DNA of 64,000 nucleotides from Tenggerimyces flavus (GCF_016907715.1 NZ_JAFBCM010000001.1:7789420-7853419), one strand, 5' to 3'; positions 24,290 through 33,843 are shown, counted from the stretch's first letter. Numbers and translations are program-made. Notes: generated by a model from the letters alone, not told the origin.

Positions 24290-25925
24290 GGATCTCCCGG
24301 AACGCGGCCTCCAGCGAACCCTCCCGGGCATCGAAAGCCCGCCCACCGGTCCGAGACGCGAGCTCCTTCATCTCGTCAGTATTGCCCTCGCCGAACAGCA
24401 CGGTGAAGATCGGCACGTTCTTCAACGCCGGCGGCAGCAACGCATGCCGCGTCCAGAACTGCGAGCTGTCCGCGCCGTGGTTGCTCTCGCCGTCCGTCAT
24501 GACAACGACCGACGTCGCGAAGTCACCCGCCGGCGCCTTGGCCAGCTCGTCGAACGCCGCCAGCACGCTGTCGAAGACGGCCGTGTCACCGCCCGGCTCC
24601 AACGCCTCCGCGGCGGACTTGATCTGCCCCAGCACCTCTTCCGGCTTCCTCTCCGGAACGACGAACGCCTGCGGCGAGTGCGGACCCGAGTCGAACGGCA
24701 ACAGCGTGATCTCCTCGCGGCTGTGGAACCGCTGGAACCGCCCCGCGATCGTGTCCGACGCACCGGTCAACGTGACCAGCGCGGAGCGCAGCGACTCGAT
24801 CCGGTCGCCGTCCATCGAGCCGGACACGTCCAGCACGTAGACCGTACGAGCCGGCCGCCGCAGCTTGTCGAAGTAGGTGTCGATCAGCCCGTTGACCACG
24901 TCGACCTTCGCCGGGAACGGCAGCTCGACGAGCGTCGACGCACCGAACTCGGCCGTCGGCTTCACCTGCGGGATCGCCGGCCGCCGGTGCGTCTGCGCCA
25001 TGATCTCGCGCTGGACGTCCGGAGTCCGCAGGTAGTCGGCCAGCTTGCGGTAGCCGTCGGCCACCTCGTCCGAAGCCGTGCTCAGCAACGTGAGCGGGTA
25101 GTCCGCGGTCACGACGCCGTCGGTCGGGTAGATCAACGTCAACGGCTCCGGCACCTTCTTGGCCGCGTTGAGCGTCAGCAGCACCGACTCGTAGTTGATC
25201 ACGCCGTCGACCTTCACCCCGGGCTTTCCACCGGACGCCCGGGCGGCGAACTCGTCCGCCAACCAGCCGGACGAACCGGCGGTGAGCTTCTGCGCGGAGA
25301 AGAACTTCTGCAGGCCGGGGCCGACTTTGTCGACGTCGCCCTGCTCCAGCGCCGCGCCCGTCCCCGACAGCGCCGCCGCGACGCCGACGAGAGCGGAGAA
25401 GCCGGAGTTCGACGCGGCCGGATTCGTCATGCCGTACGTGAACTTCTGCTCCCCGGCCGCCTTGGCGATGTCGGACCAGGTGACCTTCGACCCCGGTCCC
25501 CAGCCAAGCTGAGAAGCCTTCGACGACGCCATCCCCAGCACGACCGGCGAGGTCATGATCTTCGTCTCGGTCTTCGTCTTGCCGGCCGCCTCGGGATGCA
25601 GCGAGAGGTAGCGGTTCGACGGGAACCACACCGCGTCGAACTTGTCCTTGGTCTGGCCGTCCAGAACGCGTTGCACACCGTCCAGCGTGCCGACGAACTC
25701 GAAGTGCACGGCGACGCCGGTCTTCTCCTTCGCCTGCTCGAGGATCGGCTGCAGGTCGGACAGCTCGCTGCCCGCGAGGATGCGCAGCTCGCCGGCCTTG
25801 CCCGGCCCCTCCGGTACGTCGCCGCTCCTCGTGTCGCCGCTCCCGCCGGTCTGACAGCCGGCGAGGACCATGGCCGCGCCGAGCAGCCCGAGAACGAGCG
25901 CGCGCGGCACCCCCCGAACGTTCAT
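24276..25925 (-). CDS. Lipoprotein with solute-binding domain and von Willebrand factor A domain
   Basis: A 549-residue exported lipoprotein: signal helix ALVLGLLGAAMVLAGC with lipobox Cys24, then a type 2 periplasmic-binding fold (ELRILAGSELSDLQPILEQAKEKTG to about residue 345), then a von Willebrand A domain with an intact MIDAS (D366-V-S-G-S370, and VVMTDGESNHGAD). It would be displayed on the outer face of the membrane and could bind both a small ligand and, through Mg2+, a protein partner. No ABC permease or ATPase is nearby. ATG 25925 is 4 nt after the TelA stop; an upstream in-frame start is less likely because the signal peptide would be buried. Confidence 0.88.
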   Translation of the reverse strand: MNVRGVPRALVLGLLGAAMVLAGCQTGGSGDTRSGDVPEGPGKAGELRILAGSELSDLQPILEQAKEKTGVAVHFEFVGTLDGVQRVLDGQTKDKFDAVWFPSNRYLSLHPEAAGKTKTETKIMTSPVVLGMASSKASQLGWGPGSKVTWSDIAKAAGEQKFTYGMTNPAASNSGFSALVGVAAALSGTGAALEQGDVDKVGPGLQKFFSAQKLTAGSSGWLADEFAARASGGKPGVKVDGVINYESVLLTLNAAKKVPEPLTLIYPTDGVVTADYPLTLLSTASDEVADGYRKLADYLRTPDVQREIMAQTHRRPAIPQVKPTAEFGASTLVELPFPAKVDVVNGLIDTYFDKLRRPARTVYVLDVSGSMDGDRIESLRSALVTLTGASDTIAGRFQRFHSREEITLLPFDSGPHSPQAFVVPERKPEEVLGQIKSAAEALEPGGDTAVFDSVLAAFDELAKAPAGDFATSVVVMTDGESNHGADSSQFWTRHALLPPALKNVPIFTVLFGEGNTDEMKELASRTGGRAFDAREGSLEAAFREIRGYQ

Positions 25926-25929
25926 GGCG

Positions 25930-27120
25930 TCATCCCTCGAGTTGATTGCGTTGCTGGGAACGCTCGAGGTAGCTGCTCGCGTGCCCGAGCTCGGTGCGCA
26001 GTGCGTCAACCGTGACTTGCATGTTCGTGACGGCCTGGGCCTTGAACGTGTCGATCTTGTCGATCGTCGTGTAGATCTGCTCGAACGACTTCCGCAGCGT
26101 CTCCGCGCCGACAGCCGGGTCGGCCGCGATCTTCTGGATCTCGTCGGACTGGCTGGCGAGCATCTCCGCGTTCGCGCGGATCAGGTCCTCGGTCGTGCCC
26201 TTGAGCGCGTTGACCTGTTCGATGACCATCTTCTGGTTCGACAGCGCCTGCGCGATCGTCACCGCGATCCGTAGCGCGGACACGGTCGTGGTCGCGGCTC
26301 GTTCGACGCCCTTGATCAGCTCGTCGTTGTTGCGCCGGATCGTGTCGAGGGCGAGGTAGCCCTGGACACAGACGGCCAACTGGGTAAGCAGATCCTGGTG
26401 CTTCTGCCGAACGGGAAAGAGCACGTCCACCTTGAGGTTCTGGGCCTGTTCGGGCGCCTCGATCTCGACGTCGGCGATCCGCGCCTCGACAGCGCGGTCG
26501 AGCGCCTCGGCCAGGACCGCGTACTCCTGCAGCTTGCCCATCGTGTTCCACAGCTGGGTGCGCTCGCTCTGGATCGTGGCGTTGTCGCGGCGCAGCTCGT
26601 CCTGCCCGTTGCGGAGCGAGACGACGATCTTGTTGATGTTGACGTTCGCCGACTGGTACTTGTTCATGAAGTCGCGGATCGCGTTGCCGAACGGGAGCTT
26701 CGACAGCAGCTTTCGCCCGGTGAGCTTGCCGATGTCCTTCGGGTCGAGGTCCTCGACCGTACGGCGCAGCTCCAGCAGCCCCTTGCCCACGCGCTGCTGG
26801 GCGTCCGCGCCGTCGCCCTTCGCGCCGGCGAGGGCGGCGACCGAACGGGTCAGCATCCGGTTGGCGACCTGCGACGACGAGCGGACCTCGCCGTCCCCGA
26901 GGGAGGCGATGTCCCCGATCTTCGCGGTGAACTCCGGCGAGCGCGGGTCGAGCGAGCTGACGTTGGCGACGTACGACGCGGCCCGCTGCTCCAGCTGGGC
27001 GCGGGTGTCCTCGCTGATCGGGACCAGCGTCTTCGCACGTTCGGGCTGGACGGCGGTGACCGGCTCGGGCGGTGTGAGTACGAGCTCGGAGGCTCCAGCC
27101 GATGGGTCGAGAGCTGTCAT
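25930..27120 (-). CDS. telA: Toxic anion resistance protein TelA/KlaA family
   Basis: A 396-residue, almost entirely helical cytosolic protein matching the TelA family: DPKDIGKLTGRKLLSKLPFGNAIRDFMNKYQSANVNINKIVVSLRNGQDELRRDN, then DVLFPVRQKHQDLLTQLAVCVQGYLALDTIRRNNDELIKGVERAATTTVSALRIAVTIAQAL and a terminal coiled coil. Family members are linked to tellurite resistance and to Ter-type envelope or phage stress systems, but their molecular action is unknown. The gene starts inside the stop of the upstream binding protein (ATGA, 27117-27120). Confidence 0.92.
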   Translation of the reverse strand: MTALDPSAGASELVLTPPEPVTAVQPERAKTLVPISEDTRAQLEQRAASYVANVSSLDPRSPEFTAKIGDIASLGDGEVRSSSQVANRMLTRSVAALAGAKGDGADAQQRVGKGLLELRRTVEDLDPKDIGKLTGRKLLSKLPFGNAIRDFMNKYQSANVNINKIVVSLRNGQDELRRDNATIQSERTQLWNTMGKLQEYAVLAEALDRAVEARIADVEIEAPEQAQNLKVDVLFPVRQKHQDLLTQLAVCVQGYLALDTIRRNNDELIKGVERAATTTVSALRIAVTIAQALSNQKMVIEQVNALKGTTEDLIRANAEMLASQSDEIQKIAADPAVGAETLRKSFEQIYTTIDKIDTFKAQAVTNMQVTVDALRTELGHASSYLERSQQRNQLEG

Positions 27121-28262
27121 AGCGGTCCTTCGTCCTTCCCCACAGCCGCGGCACCAGAGGCCGCGTACTTCTTCTCGATCGAGGTCAACAGCCGTTCGAG
27201 CGTGTCGTAGCTCGGCGGGTCGATCACGTCCACGACGCTCGTACGGACGGCCACCTTGTGCTGCTTCACGACGTCGGCGAACTGCGCCGGCTTGGTCGTG
27301 CGGAAGCCGAACGTCGCGGCGAGCGACTGCAGCTCGGGATCGTTCACGAGCAGCTCGCCGACCTTGGCCCCGTTGTCGTTCAACGGCACCACGGTGTGCT
27401 TGGACAGCACCGTGGGCGAGGGATACATCAGCACCATGTCCGGCGTGATCGTGCCGTCGTTGCGGACGACCCGGTCGACGAACTGTGCCTCGTAGATGAA
27501 CAGCAGTGGCGTGTTCCCCATGCCCAGCGAGAGATAGTCGTCGAACGGTTGCTCACTGGTCTTCGCCGTGTAGCCCTGCGCGAGGAACAGCTGCGAGACC
27601 TGCGAGAGCACCTTCTGCTCCTCCGCGGCGCTCTGCACGATCGCGTTGTCGTTGACGACGTTGCTCGCGATCGCGAGGTACATCGCCGCCGAGTTGGAGT
27701 TTCTCGGGTCTGTCGTACGGATCAGGATGTTCTTGCGGACCGGGTACGTCGTGTTGCCCGGCAGCTGGTTCCAGCGCGTGCCCTTGGCCGCGAGCTCGAG
27801 GTACTTGGCCATGTCGAACGTCCAGGTGCCGTCCGCTGCCTTGACCGCGACACCCTGCTTGGCGAGCAGGTCGACGATCGGTTGGAACGAGGCGATCACC
27901 ATCGGCGAGTAGAACGGCGCGAAGCTCTGCGTCGTCTTCCTCTCCCGTTGGATCTTCTCCGCCGCCGGCGCGCTCGAGGGGAACGCGAAGTCGTACTTCT
28001 CCAGGTCGACCGACGTCGCGATCTGCCGCGAGCCCGCGGTGTCGATCTCGACCGACAGCCCGTGCTTGGCGAACACGTCACGTACGCGTTGGTCCTTGAA
28101 GAACGCCGACTTCTCCGAGCCGATGACGCCCTTGACCGCGGTCAGGTTGGTGTTGCCGCCGGGCTGTTCACCGGGACCCCCACCCCGACTTCCGAACCAG
28201 ATCGCGAACCCGACCCCAATGATCAATACGGCCGCAAGGCCGATCGACAGCACACGCCTCAC
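27117..28262 (-). CDS. Membrane-anchored solute-binding-like protein, first gene of the TelA operon
   Basis: A 381-residue protein with an N-terminal signal anchor (RRVLSIGLAAVLIIGVGFAIWF) and an extracytoplasmic type 2 periplasmic-binding-like body (VKGVIGSEKSAFFKDQRVRDVFAKHGLSVEI, YDFAFPSSAPAAEKIQ, MVLMYPSPTVLSKHTVVPLN). No Cys lipobox follows the helix, so it stays anchored. GTG 28262 is chosen for the GGTGGAG site 5 nt upstream and for its typical signal start; GTG 28319, in frame, would add 19 residues. It is coupled to TelA by ATGA. The lack of any transporter subunit argues for sensing rather than uptake. Confidence 0.83.
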   Translation of the reverse strand: MRRVLSIGLAAVLIIGVGFAIWFGSRGGGPGEQPGGNTNLTAVKGVIGSEKSAFFKDQRVRDVFAKHGLSVEIDTAGSRQIATSVDLEKYDFAFPSSAPAAEKIQRERKTTQSFAPFYSPMVIASFQPIVDLLAKQGVAVKAADGTWTFDMAKYLELAAKGTRWNQLPGNTTYPVRKNILIRTTDPRNSNSAAMYLAIASNVVNDNAIVQSAAEEQKVLSQVSQLFLAQGYTAKTSEQPFDDYLSLGMGNTPLLFIYEAQFVDRVVRNDGTITPDMVLMYPSPTVLSKHTVVPLNDNGAKVGELLVNDPELQSLAATFGFRTTKPAQFADVVKQHKVAVRTSVVDVIDPPSYDTLERLLTSIEKKYAASGAAAVGKDEGPL

Positions 28263-28358
28263 GGATGCTCCACCCCGCCGATGTCCCCCATTGCTAACCC
28301 CCCATCCCGACTGCTTCACACTACGAAGATGGGACGCGGGGGTGGTCCCGACCAGGCG

Positions 28359-31300
28359 TTAACGCTGGGTGAACAACGTGCGACGTGTGTCTTGGACTCC
28401 GTTGAAGGCGGCCCATAGCCTCGCGTATCGCCCGCCGCGGTCGAGCAGCTCCTGGTGCGTGCCGGCCTCCGCGATCCGCCCGGCGGCCATCACCAGAATG
28501 CGGTCGCAGGTCATCGCGGTGGAGAGCCGGTGGGCGATGATCAGCGTCGTGCGCGGCTCGGTGAGGTGGCGCATCGCGGCGGTGACCGCGGCCTCGGTGG
28601 CGAGGTCGAGGGTCGACATGGCTTCGTCGAGCAGCAGTACGTCGGGATCGACGAGCTGCGCCCGGGCCAGGGCGAGCAGCTGGCGTTGGCCGGCGGAGAT
28701 GCCCTTGCCGCCCTCGCCGAGCTCGTGGTGGTAGTCGTACCGCAGGGTGGCGATCATGTCGTGCGCGCCGACGGCTCTGGCCGCGTCCTCGACCTGCGTG
28801 TCGGTGGCGTGCGGGCGGCCGTACGCGATCGCGTCGCGGACCGTGCCGGCGAACAGGTACGGCTCCTGCGGGACGATGCCGAGCCTGCTGCGGTAGCTGG
28901 CCAGATCGAGCTGGCGCAGGTCCGTTCCGCCGATGGTGATCGCGCCTCGCGTCGGGTCGTAGAACCTCGCCATCAGCTTGAGCAGGGTCGACTTGCCGGC
29001 GCCGGTTTCGCCAACGACAGCGACGGTTTGGCCTCGGGTGATCTCGAGGTCGATGCTGCTGACGGCCTCCCTTGCCGCACCCTGGTAGGTGAAGTGGACG
29101 TCGTCGAACGTGATCGCGTCGGTGACGGTGTCGACTGTTTGCGGGTGGGCGGTCTGCGGGGTCGACGTTCTCGTGCCGAGCAGCTCGCGCAACCTCTCCA
29201 GGCCTACTTGGGCGCGTTGGTAGCTGTCGATCACGAGCGTCATCAGCTGGACCGGGCCGAACAGCAGGTTGATGTAGAGGACGAACGCGATCAGGCCGCC
29301 CGTCGTGAGGTCGCCGCCCGCGACCAGCGTCGCGCCGACCGCGAGGACGACGACGAGGGCGAGGTCGCCGACGAGCTCGGTGAACGAGGTGAAGACCGCG
29401 AGGTAGCGCTCGGATCGCAAGCGGGCTTGGAGATGCTTATCGACGAGCTGCCTGAATGTTCTTCTGCTGGCGTCCTGATGGCCGTACGCCTGGGCGACGC
29501 GGAGGCCGGCGATGTTCTCCTGCAGGTCGGTGTTGAGCTCGCTGAGGCGGTCGCGGGCTTCGTCGTACGCGCGCCTCGACCAACGTCGGTAGGCGAAGAC
29601 GGAGGCGACGAACAGCGGCAGCAGCACGACGAGGGCGAGCGTGAGCCGGGGCTGCAGGATCAGCATGACGACGAGCACGCCGGTGAACTCGGCGACCGCG
29701 GTGACGAGAGTGCCGAAGCTGCGTTGGATGAAACTGGTGATCGCGGAGATGTCGCTGGTCATGCGGGTGAGCACGCCGCCGCTGTGCTCGCGTTCGTAGT
29801 AGTCGAGGCCGAGCCGTTGCAGGTGGGCGAACGCCTTGACCTCCAACCAGAGCCGGGCCTGTTCGCCGGTGCGTCCGACGACGCGTTCGTGGAAGACCCG
29901 GATCGCCCAGGTGAGCAGGACGAGCACCAGTGCGGCGACGGAGGCCTGGACGAGGACCCCTGGCGCGTCCTTGCCGACACCGTTGTCGATGGCGGATCTG
30001 GTGAGCAGCGGGAGAGCGAGGTTGGCAATCGACTCCAGGCCCATGGCGGCGACGACAAGCGCGAGGCTGGCCCACAGCGGCCCGAGCAACTTGCGCGCGC
30101 TGAGCTTCGGCTCGGGCTCCCTAGCCCGCCGTACGTCGGCGTCCACATCTCCACAGCCCGACCCCACTTCCCTTACCGGACTGGGGTTTTGGGGCTCCTT
30201 GCCACGTTGCAGAACCCCAGTCGGGTAAGGGAAGTCGGCGGGGTTGTGGAGGAGCGTGCGGTAGTGGGGGCAGCGTGCTAGGAGCTCGGCGTGGGTGCCG
30301 ACGTCGACGACCCTGCCCCGGTCGAGAACGGCGATGCGGTCGGCGAGTCTGAGAGAGCTGCGCCGGTGGGCGATGAGCAGCGTGGTGCGGTTTCGCGTTG
30401 CCTGCCTGAGGGTTGCGAGGATGTCGGCCTCGACGCCGGCGTCGACCGCGGAGGTGGCGTCGTCCAGAACGAGGATCGGCGGCGCGGTGAGCATCGCCCG
30501 CGCGAGCGCGACGCGTTGGCGTTGGCCGCCGGAGAGCGTGAGTCCTCGTTCGCCGACGACGGTGTCGTAGCCGTTCGGGAGGTCGTCGATGAAGGGGTCT
30601 GCCTCGGCCTGGCGGGCTGCTTCGGCCACCCGTTCGTCAGAGCGCCCGAACGCGATGTTGGAGCGCAGCGTGTCGGAGAACAGGAAGCTGTCCTCGAAGA
30701 CCATCGCGACGCGTTCGCGTACGGACTCGACCGTGAGGTCGGCGATGTCGGTGCCGTTCAGGCTGATCGTCCCTTGCTGGGGATCGTAGAAACGCGTGAG
30801 CAGCAAGGCGATCGTGGACTTGCCGGACCCCGGAGCGCCGACGAGCGCGAGCGTCTCGCCGGCTTCGACGTGGAGCGTGACGTCGTGGAGGACGGGATAG
30901 TCGTGGTCGTACCCGAACGTGACGTGCTCGAGGTCGATGCTGAGCGGTCCGTCCGGGGCTTTCTGGGCGTCTGGCTTGTCGGTGACGGTCGGCTTCGCGT
31001 CGATGACCTCGAGCAGCCTCAGCAGGCCGGCCTTCGCCTCGACGAGAGCGGGAAGCTGGGTGACCAGCCAGCGGACCGGGGCGACGGTAGCGGCGAGGTA
31101 GGTGGCGAACGCGAGGAACGTGCCGAGCGTGATCCTGCCGTCGAGGGCGAGCCAGCCGCCGAACGCGAGCACGGCGACCTGGGCGATGGCCGGGATCGCG
31201 TTGAGCGCGGGGTAGAAGTTGCTTGCGGCGTTGGCTCTTCTGACGCCGAGGTCGTACAGGTGGCCGGCCTGTTTCTCGAACCGTTCCTGCTCGCGGTGCT

Positions 31301-31937
31301 CCTGGCCGAAGCCCTTGATGACGCGTACGCCGCTCACCGCGGACTCGACGACGCCGGCGAGGACGCCGGTCTGCTGGGAGTAGTCGCGGTGCAGCGGGGT
31401 GAGGAACGCGCTCCCCCGCCTCGCTGAGACGAACAGAAGGGGCGCGGCGACGAGCGCGACCAGAGTGAGCAGCGGGGAGAGCGTGAGCATGATGACCAAC
31501 GACAGCGCGAACATCACCGCGTTCGAGGCGAGCTGCGGGACGTTGCGCAGAGCGGTCTCGACCGAGCCGACGTCGGTGACGACCCGGCCGACGACCTGCC
31601 CTGCCTTGAGCCGGTCGTACTGCGCTCCGTCCAGCCGCTGCAGCGCGTCGAAGACGTCGGTCCTCAGCCGCGCGCCGACGCCGTAGCCCAGCGTGCCGGA
31701 CACGTACCGGCGCACGGTCCCGGCGACGAACCTGAGGAGTGCCGCGGCGGCCAGCAGCCCCAGCCACGGTCCGACGTTCGCCCGATCGTCGACGATCTGC
31801 TTGACCACCAACGGAATCCCGGCGAGCGCCGCGCTCCCGACGATCGACGTGACGAACCCGAGCGCGACCGCCGCCCGATGTTCGCGGCAGTAGCCCACCA
31901 TGCGACGGAACGGAGATCGGTCGCGAAAAGTGGCCAT
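28359..31937 (-). CDS. Double-module ABC exporter (TMD-NBD-TMD-NBD)
   Basis: A 1192-residue fusion of two type IV (MsbA/LmrA-like) half-exporters. Module 1: six-helix domain to about residue 320, Walker A GAPGSGKST, signature LSGGQRQRVALARAML, Walker B ILVLDDATSAVD (Asp in place of the catalytic Glu: degenerate site). Module 2: six helices, Walker A GETGAGKST, signature ISAGQRQLLALARAQL (atypical), Walker B VLLLDEAMSTLD with Glu. The sites are therefore asymmetric, as in heterodimeric exporters fused into one chain. ATG 31937 is used because the first module begins right after it. The roughly 60-residue linker between modules is encoded by a long inverted repeat (30149-30251). The substrate is unknown; multidrug or lipid efflux is likely. 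Confidence 0.92.
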   Translation of the reverse strand: MATFRDRSPFRRMVGYCREHRAAVALGFVTSIVGSAALAGIPLVVKQIVDDRANVGPWLGLLAAAALLRFVAGTVRRYVSGTLGYGVGARLRTDVFDALQRLDGAQYDRLKAGQVVGRVVTDVGSVETALRNVPQLASNAVMFALSLVIMLTLSPLLTLVALVAAPLLFVSARRGSAFLTPLHRDYSQQTGVLAGVVESAVSGVRVIKGFGQEHREQERFEKQAGHLYDLGVRRANAASNFYPALNAIPAIAQVAVLAFGGWLALDGRITLGTFLAFATYLAATVAPVRWLVTQLPALVEAKAGLLRLLEVIDAKPTVTDKPDAQKAPDGPLSIDLEHVTFGYDHDYPVLHDVTLHVEAGETLALVGAPGSGKSTIALLLTRFYDPQQGTISLNGTDIADLTVESVRERVAMVFEDSFLFSDTLRSNIAFGRSDERVAEAARQAEADPFIDDLPNGYDTVVGERGLTLSGGQRQRVALARAMLTAPPILVLDDATSAVDAGVEADILATLRQATRNRTTLLIAHRRSSLRLADRIAVLDRGRVVDVGTHAELLARCPHYRTLLHNPADFPYPTGVLQRGKEPQNPSPVREVGSGCGDVDADVRRAREPEPKLSARKLLGPLWASLALVVAAMGLESIANLALPLLTRSAIDNGVGKDAPGVLVQASVAALVLVLLTWAIRVFHERVVGRTGEQARLWLEVKAFAHLQRLGLDYYEREHSGGVLTRMTSDISAITSFIQRSFGTLVTAVAEFTGVLVVMLILQPRLTLALVVLLPLFVASVFAYRRWSRRAYDEARDRLSELNTDLQENIAGLRVAQAYGHQDASRRTFRQLVDKHLQARLRSERYLAVFTSFTELVGDLALVVVLAVGATLVAGGDLTTGGLIAFVLYINLLFGPVQLMTLVIDSYQRAQVGLERLRELLGTRTSTPQTAHPQTVDTVTDAITFDDVHFTYQGAAREAVSSIDLEITRGQTVAVVGETGAGKSTLLKLMARFYDPTRGAITIGGTDLRQLDLASYRSRLGIVPQEPYLFAGTVRDAIAYGRPHATDTQVEDAARAVGAHDMIATLRYDYHHELGEGGKGISAGQRQLLALARAQLVDPDVLLLDEAMSTLDLATEAAVTAAMRHLTEPRTTLIIAHRLSTAMTCDRILVMAAGRIAEAGTHQELLDRGGRYARLWAAFNGVQDTRRTLFTQR
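30149..30251. repeat. Imperfect inverted repeat inside the double ABC exporter gene
   Basis: The inner arms of 23 bp (30166-30188 and 30213-30235) match with one mismatch around a 24-nt loop; they begin ACTTCCCTTACC and end in GGTAAGGGAAGT. Outer arms CTCCACA (30149-30155) and TGTGGAG (30245-30251) extend the dyad to about 103 bp. It is in frame and codes for the linker between the two modules (PADFPYPTGVLQ...NPSPVREVGSGCG). Confidence 0.8.
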
Positions 31938-32055
31938 CCGACTACTCTTAGCGATAGCTGGTCGGTGGGCGCAACCCGTTGGCCGTGCCCGGCCACCAGC
32001 CGACTCGCTGCCGGAGGCGGTGGTCTGCGCCCCCAACGATCAGCTCTACACGGCG

Positions 32056-32124
32056 AGTGACCGCTCTACCTGACGTCCACCCCACGTAAAGGGGCCAATG
32101 ATCATGTAAACATGATCATTGGCG
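32056..32124 (+). repeat. ATGATCATG palindromic element, copy 4
   Basis: ACCTGACGTCCACCCCACG, GGGGCCA and the palindrome (32093-32123) are present. The left TGGCCCC arm is lost (GAGTGACCGC) and the last base of the right arm is changed. It lies in the 242-bp gap between the purE end and the ABC exporter start, both leftward; I see nothing else in that gap. Confidence 0.8.
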
Positions 32125-32179
32125 GCCACGCCCGCCACCGCCACGACGCAACGGCCACCAACGTCCTGGCCGAGTACAG

Positions 32180-32689
32180 CTAGCTGGTGGGTTCTGACCG
32201 TTTCCGGCGCAGAGCCTCGCCCTTGGCGCGGGCCTGGGCCTCCAGGTCGAGCTGGAACTGCTCCATGGCCTTGCGCAGCTCCAGGTCCGAGGCGGCGAGG
32301 ATGCGGACGGCGAGGAGTCCGGCGTTCCGCGCGTTCCCGACCGCCACGGTCGCCACCGGGACGCCGGCGGGCATCTGGACGATCGAGAGCAGGGAGTCGA
32401 GCCCGTCCAGGTACTTCAGCGGAACGGGCACGCCGATCACGGGCAGCGGGGTCACGCTGGCGAGCATGCCCGGCAGATGGGCGGCACCGCCCGCGCCGGC
32501 GATGAGCACCTGCAGGCCGCGCGCGGCGGCGGACTCGCCGTACGCGATCATCGCCTGCGCCATCCGGTGCGCCGACACCACGTCGACCTCGTGTGGCACC
32601 GAGAACTCGTCCAGCGCGACCGAGGCCGCCTCCATGACGGGCCAGTCCGAGTCCGAGCCCATCACGATGCCGACGCGCGCCTCACTCAT
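32180..32689 (-). CDS. purE: 5-(carboxyamino)imidazole ribonucleotide mutase
   Basis: A 169-residue class I PurE. Motifs [19 protein letters not shown], the gating loop [22 protein letters not shown] and [22 protein letters not shown] are all standard. It converts N5-CAIR to CAIR in purine synthesis. It overlaps purK by 8 nt (ATGAGTGA), so the pair is translated together. Confidence 0.97.
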   Translation of the reverse strand: MSEARVGIVMGSDSDWPVMEAASVALDEFSVPHEVDVVSAHRMAQAMIAYGESAAARGLQVLIAGAGGAAHLPGMLASVTPLPVIGVPVPLKYLDGLDSLLSIVQMPAGVPVATVAVGNARNAGLLAVRILAASDLELRKAMEQFQLDLEAQARAKGEALRRKRSEPTS

Positions 32690-33836
32690 CGATCTCTCCC
32701 GCCAGATAGGCCGCCGCGTGCCGCGCCCGCTCGAGCACGTTCTCCAGGTCCGAGCCGTACGTCGTCACGTGCCCGATCTTCCGTCCCGGCCGAACTTCCT
32801 TGCCGTACAGGTGAATCCGCAGCTCCGGATCCCGTGCCTGGGTGTGCAGGAACGCGTAGTGCATGTTCGGCGCGGTCCCGCCCAGCACGTTCACCATCAC
32901 CGTCCAGGGCGCCCGCGTGCGCGGCGAACCCAACGGGAGGTCGAGCACGGCGCGAAGGTGGTTCTCGAACTGGCTCGTCACCGCGCCGTCGATCGACCAG
33001 TGCCCGGTGTTGTGCGGCCGCATCGCGAGCTCGTTCACCAGGATCCGGCCGTCGGAGGTCTCGAAGAGCTCAACCGCCAACACCCCAACGATGTCCAGCT
33101 CCTTCGCCAGCGTCAGCGCGATCTCCTGCGCCTCCGTCGCGAGCCGCGGCTCGAGGTTCGGCGCCGGCGAGATCACCTCGTGGCAGATGCCGTCGCGCTG
33201 AACCGACTCGACGATCGGGTACGCGATCGCCTGCCCGTGCGGGCTGCGCGCCACCAGCGCGGACAGCTCGCGTACATACGACACGTGCTCCTCGGCCAGC
33301 AGCGGGACGCCGGTGGCGACGGGCTCCTCCACGGCCTCGTAGGTCGCGTCGCCCAGCACCCACACGCCCTTGCCGTCGTACCCGCCGCGCTGGGTCTTGA
33401 CGACCAGCGGCCCGCCGAGTTCCTTGCCGAACGCGACCAGTTCCTCGGCCGTCGTCGCCTTCCGCCACCTCGGGCAGGGAATTCCCAACCCGGTAAGGCG
33501 TTCCCGCATCAGGCCCTTGTCCTGCGCGAAGACCAGCGCGTGTGGGCCGGGACGTACGGTGACGCCGGCCTCCTCCAACACATGCAGGTGCGCGGTCGGC
33601 ACGTGCTCGTGGTCGAACGTCACCACGTCGCAGCCGTCGGTGAATCGCCGCAGGGTGTCGAGATCGGTGTAGTCCCCCACGACCGGATCGCGCACCACCT
33701 GCGCCGCTGACACGTCCGGCCCCTCGGCCAGCAGCCTGAAACGCACGCCGAGCGCGATCCCGGCCTGGTGCGTCATCCGCGCCAGCTGCCCGCCGCCGAT
33801 CATGCCGACGGTCGGCACCCCTACGAGTTCCACCAC
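32682..33836 (-). CDS. purK: 5-(carboxyamino)imidazole ribonucleotide synthase
   Basis: A 384-residue ATP-grasp enzyme: [18 protein letters not shown] at the N-terminus, the ATP-grasp segment [68 protein letters not shown] as the Mg-ATP and substrate region. It makes N5-CAIR from AIR, bicarbonate and ATP for purE. It starts at GTG with a TAGCCT -10 box 7 nt upstream. Confidence 0.96.
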   Translation of the reverse strand: MVELVGVPTVGMIGGGQLARMTHQAGIALGVRFRLLAEGPDVSAAQVVRDPVVGDYTDLDTLRRFTDGCDVVTFDHEHVPTAHLHVLEEAGVTVRPGPHALVFAQDKGLMRERLTGLGIPCPRWRKATTAEELVAFGKELGGPLVVKTQRGGYDGKGVWVLGDATYEAVEEPVATGVPLLAEEHVSYVRELSALVARSPHGQAIAYPIVESVQRDGICHEVISPAPNLEPRLATEAQEIALTLAKELDIVGVLAVELFETSDGRILVNELAMRPHNTGHWSIDGAVTSQFENHLRAVLDLPLGSPRTRAPWTVMVNVLGGTAPNMHYAFLHTQARDPELRIHLYGKEVRPGRKIGHVTTYGSDLENVLERARHAAAYLAGEIDE

Positions 33837-33843
33837 GCTCGTG

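Noticed and set aside
13571-32124. Palindromic elements as simple rho-independent terminators
   Set aside because: They lack the T-run that defines intrinsic terminators and carry a long conserved non-palindromic flank, so plain terminator identity is not accepted as the full explanation.
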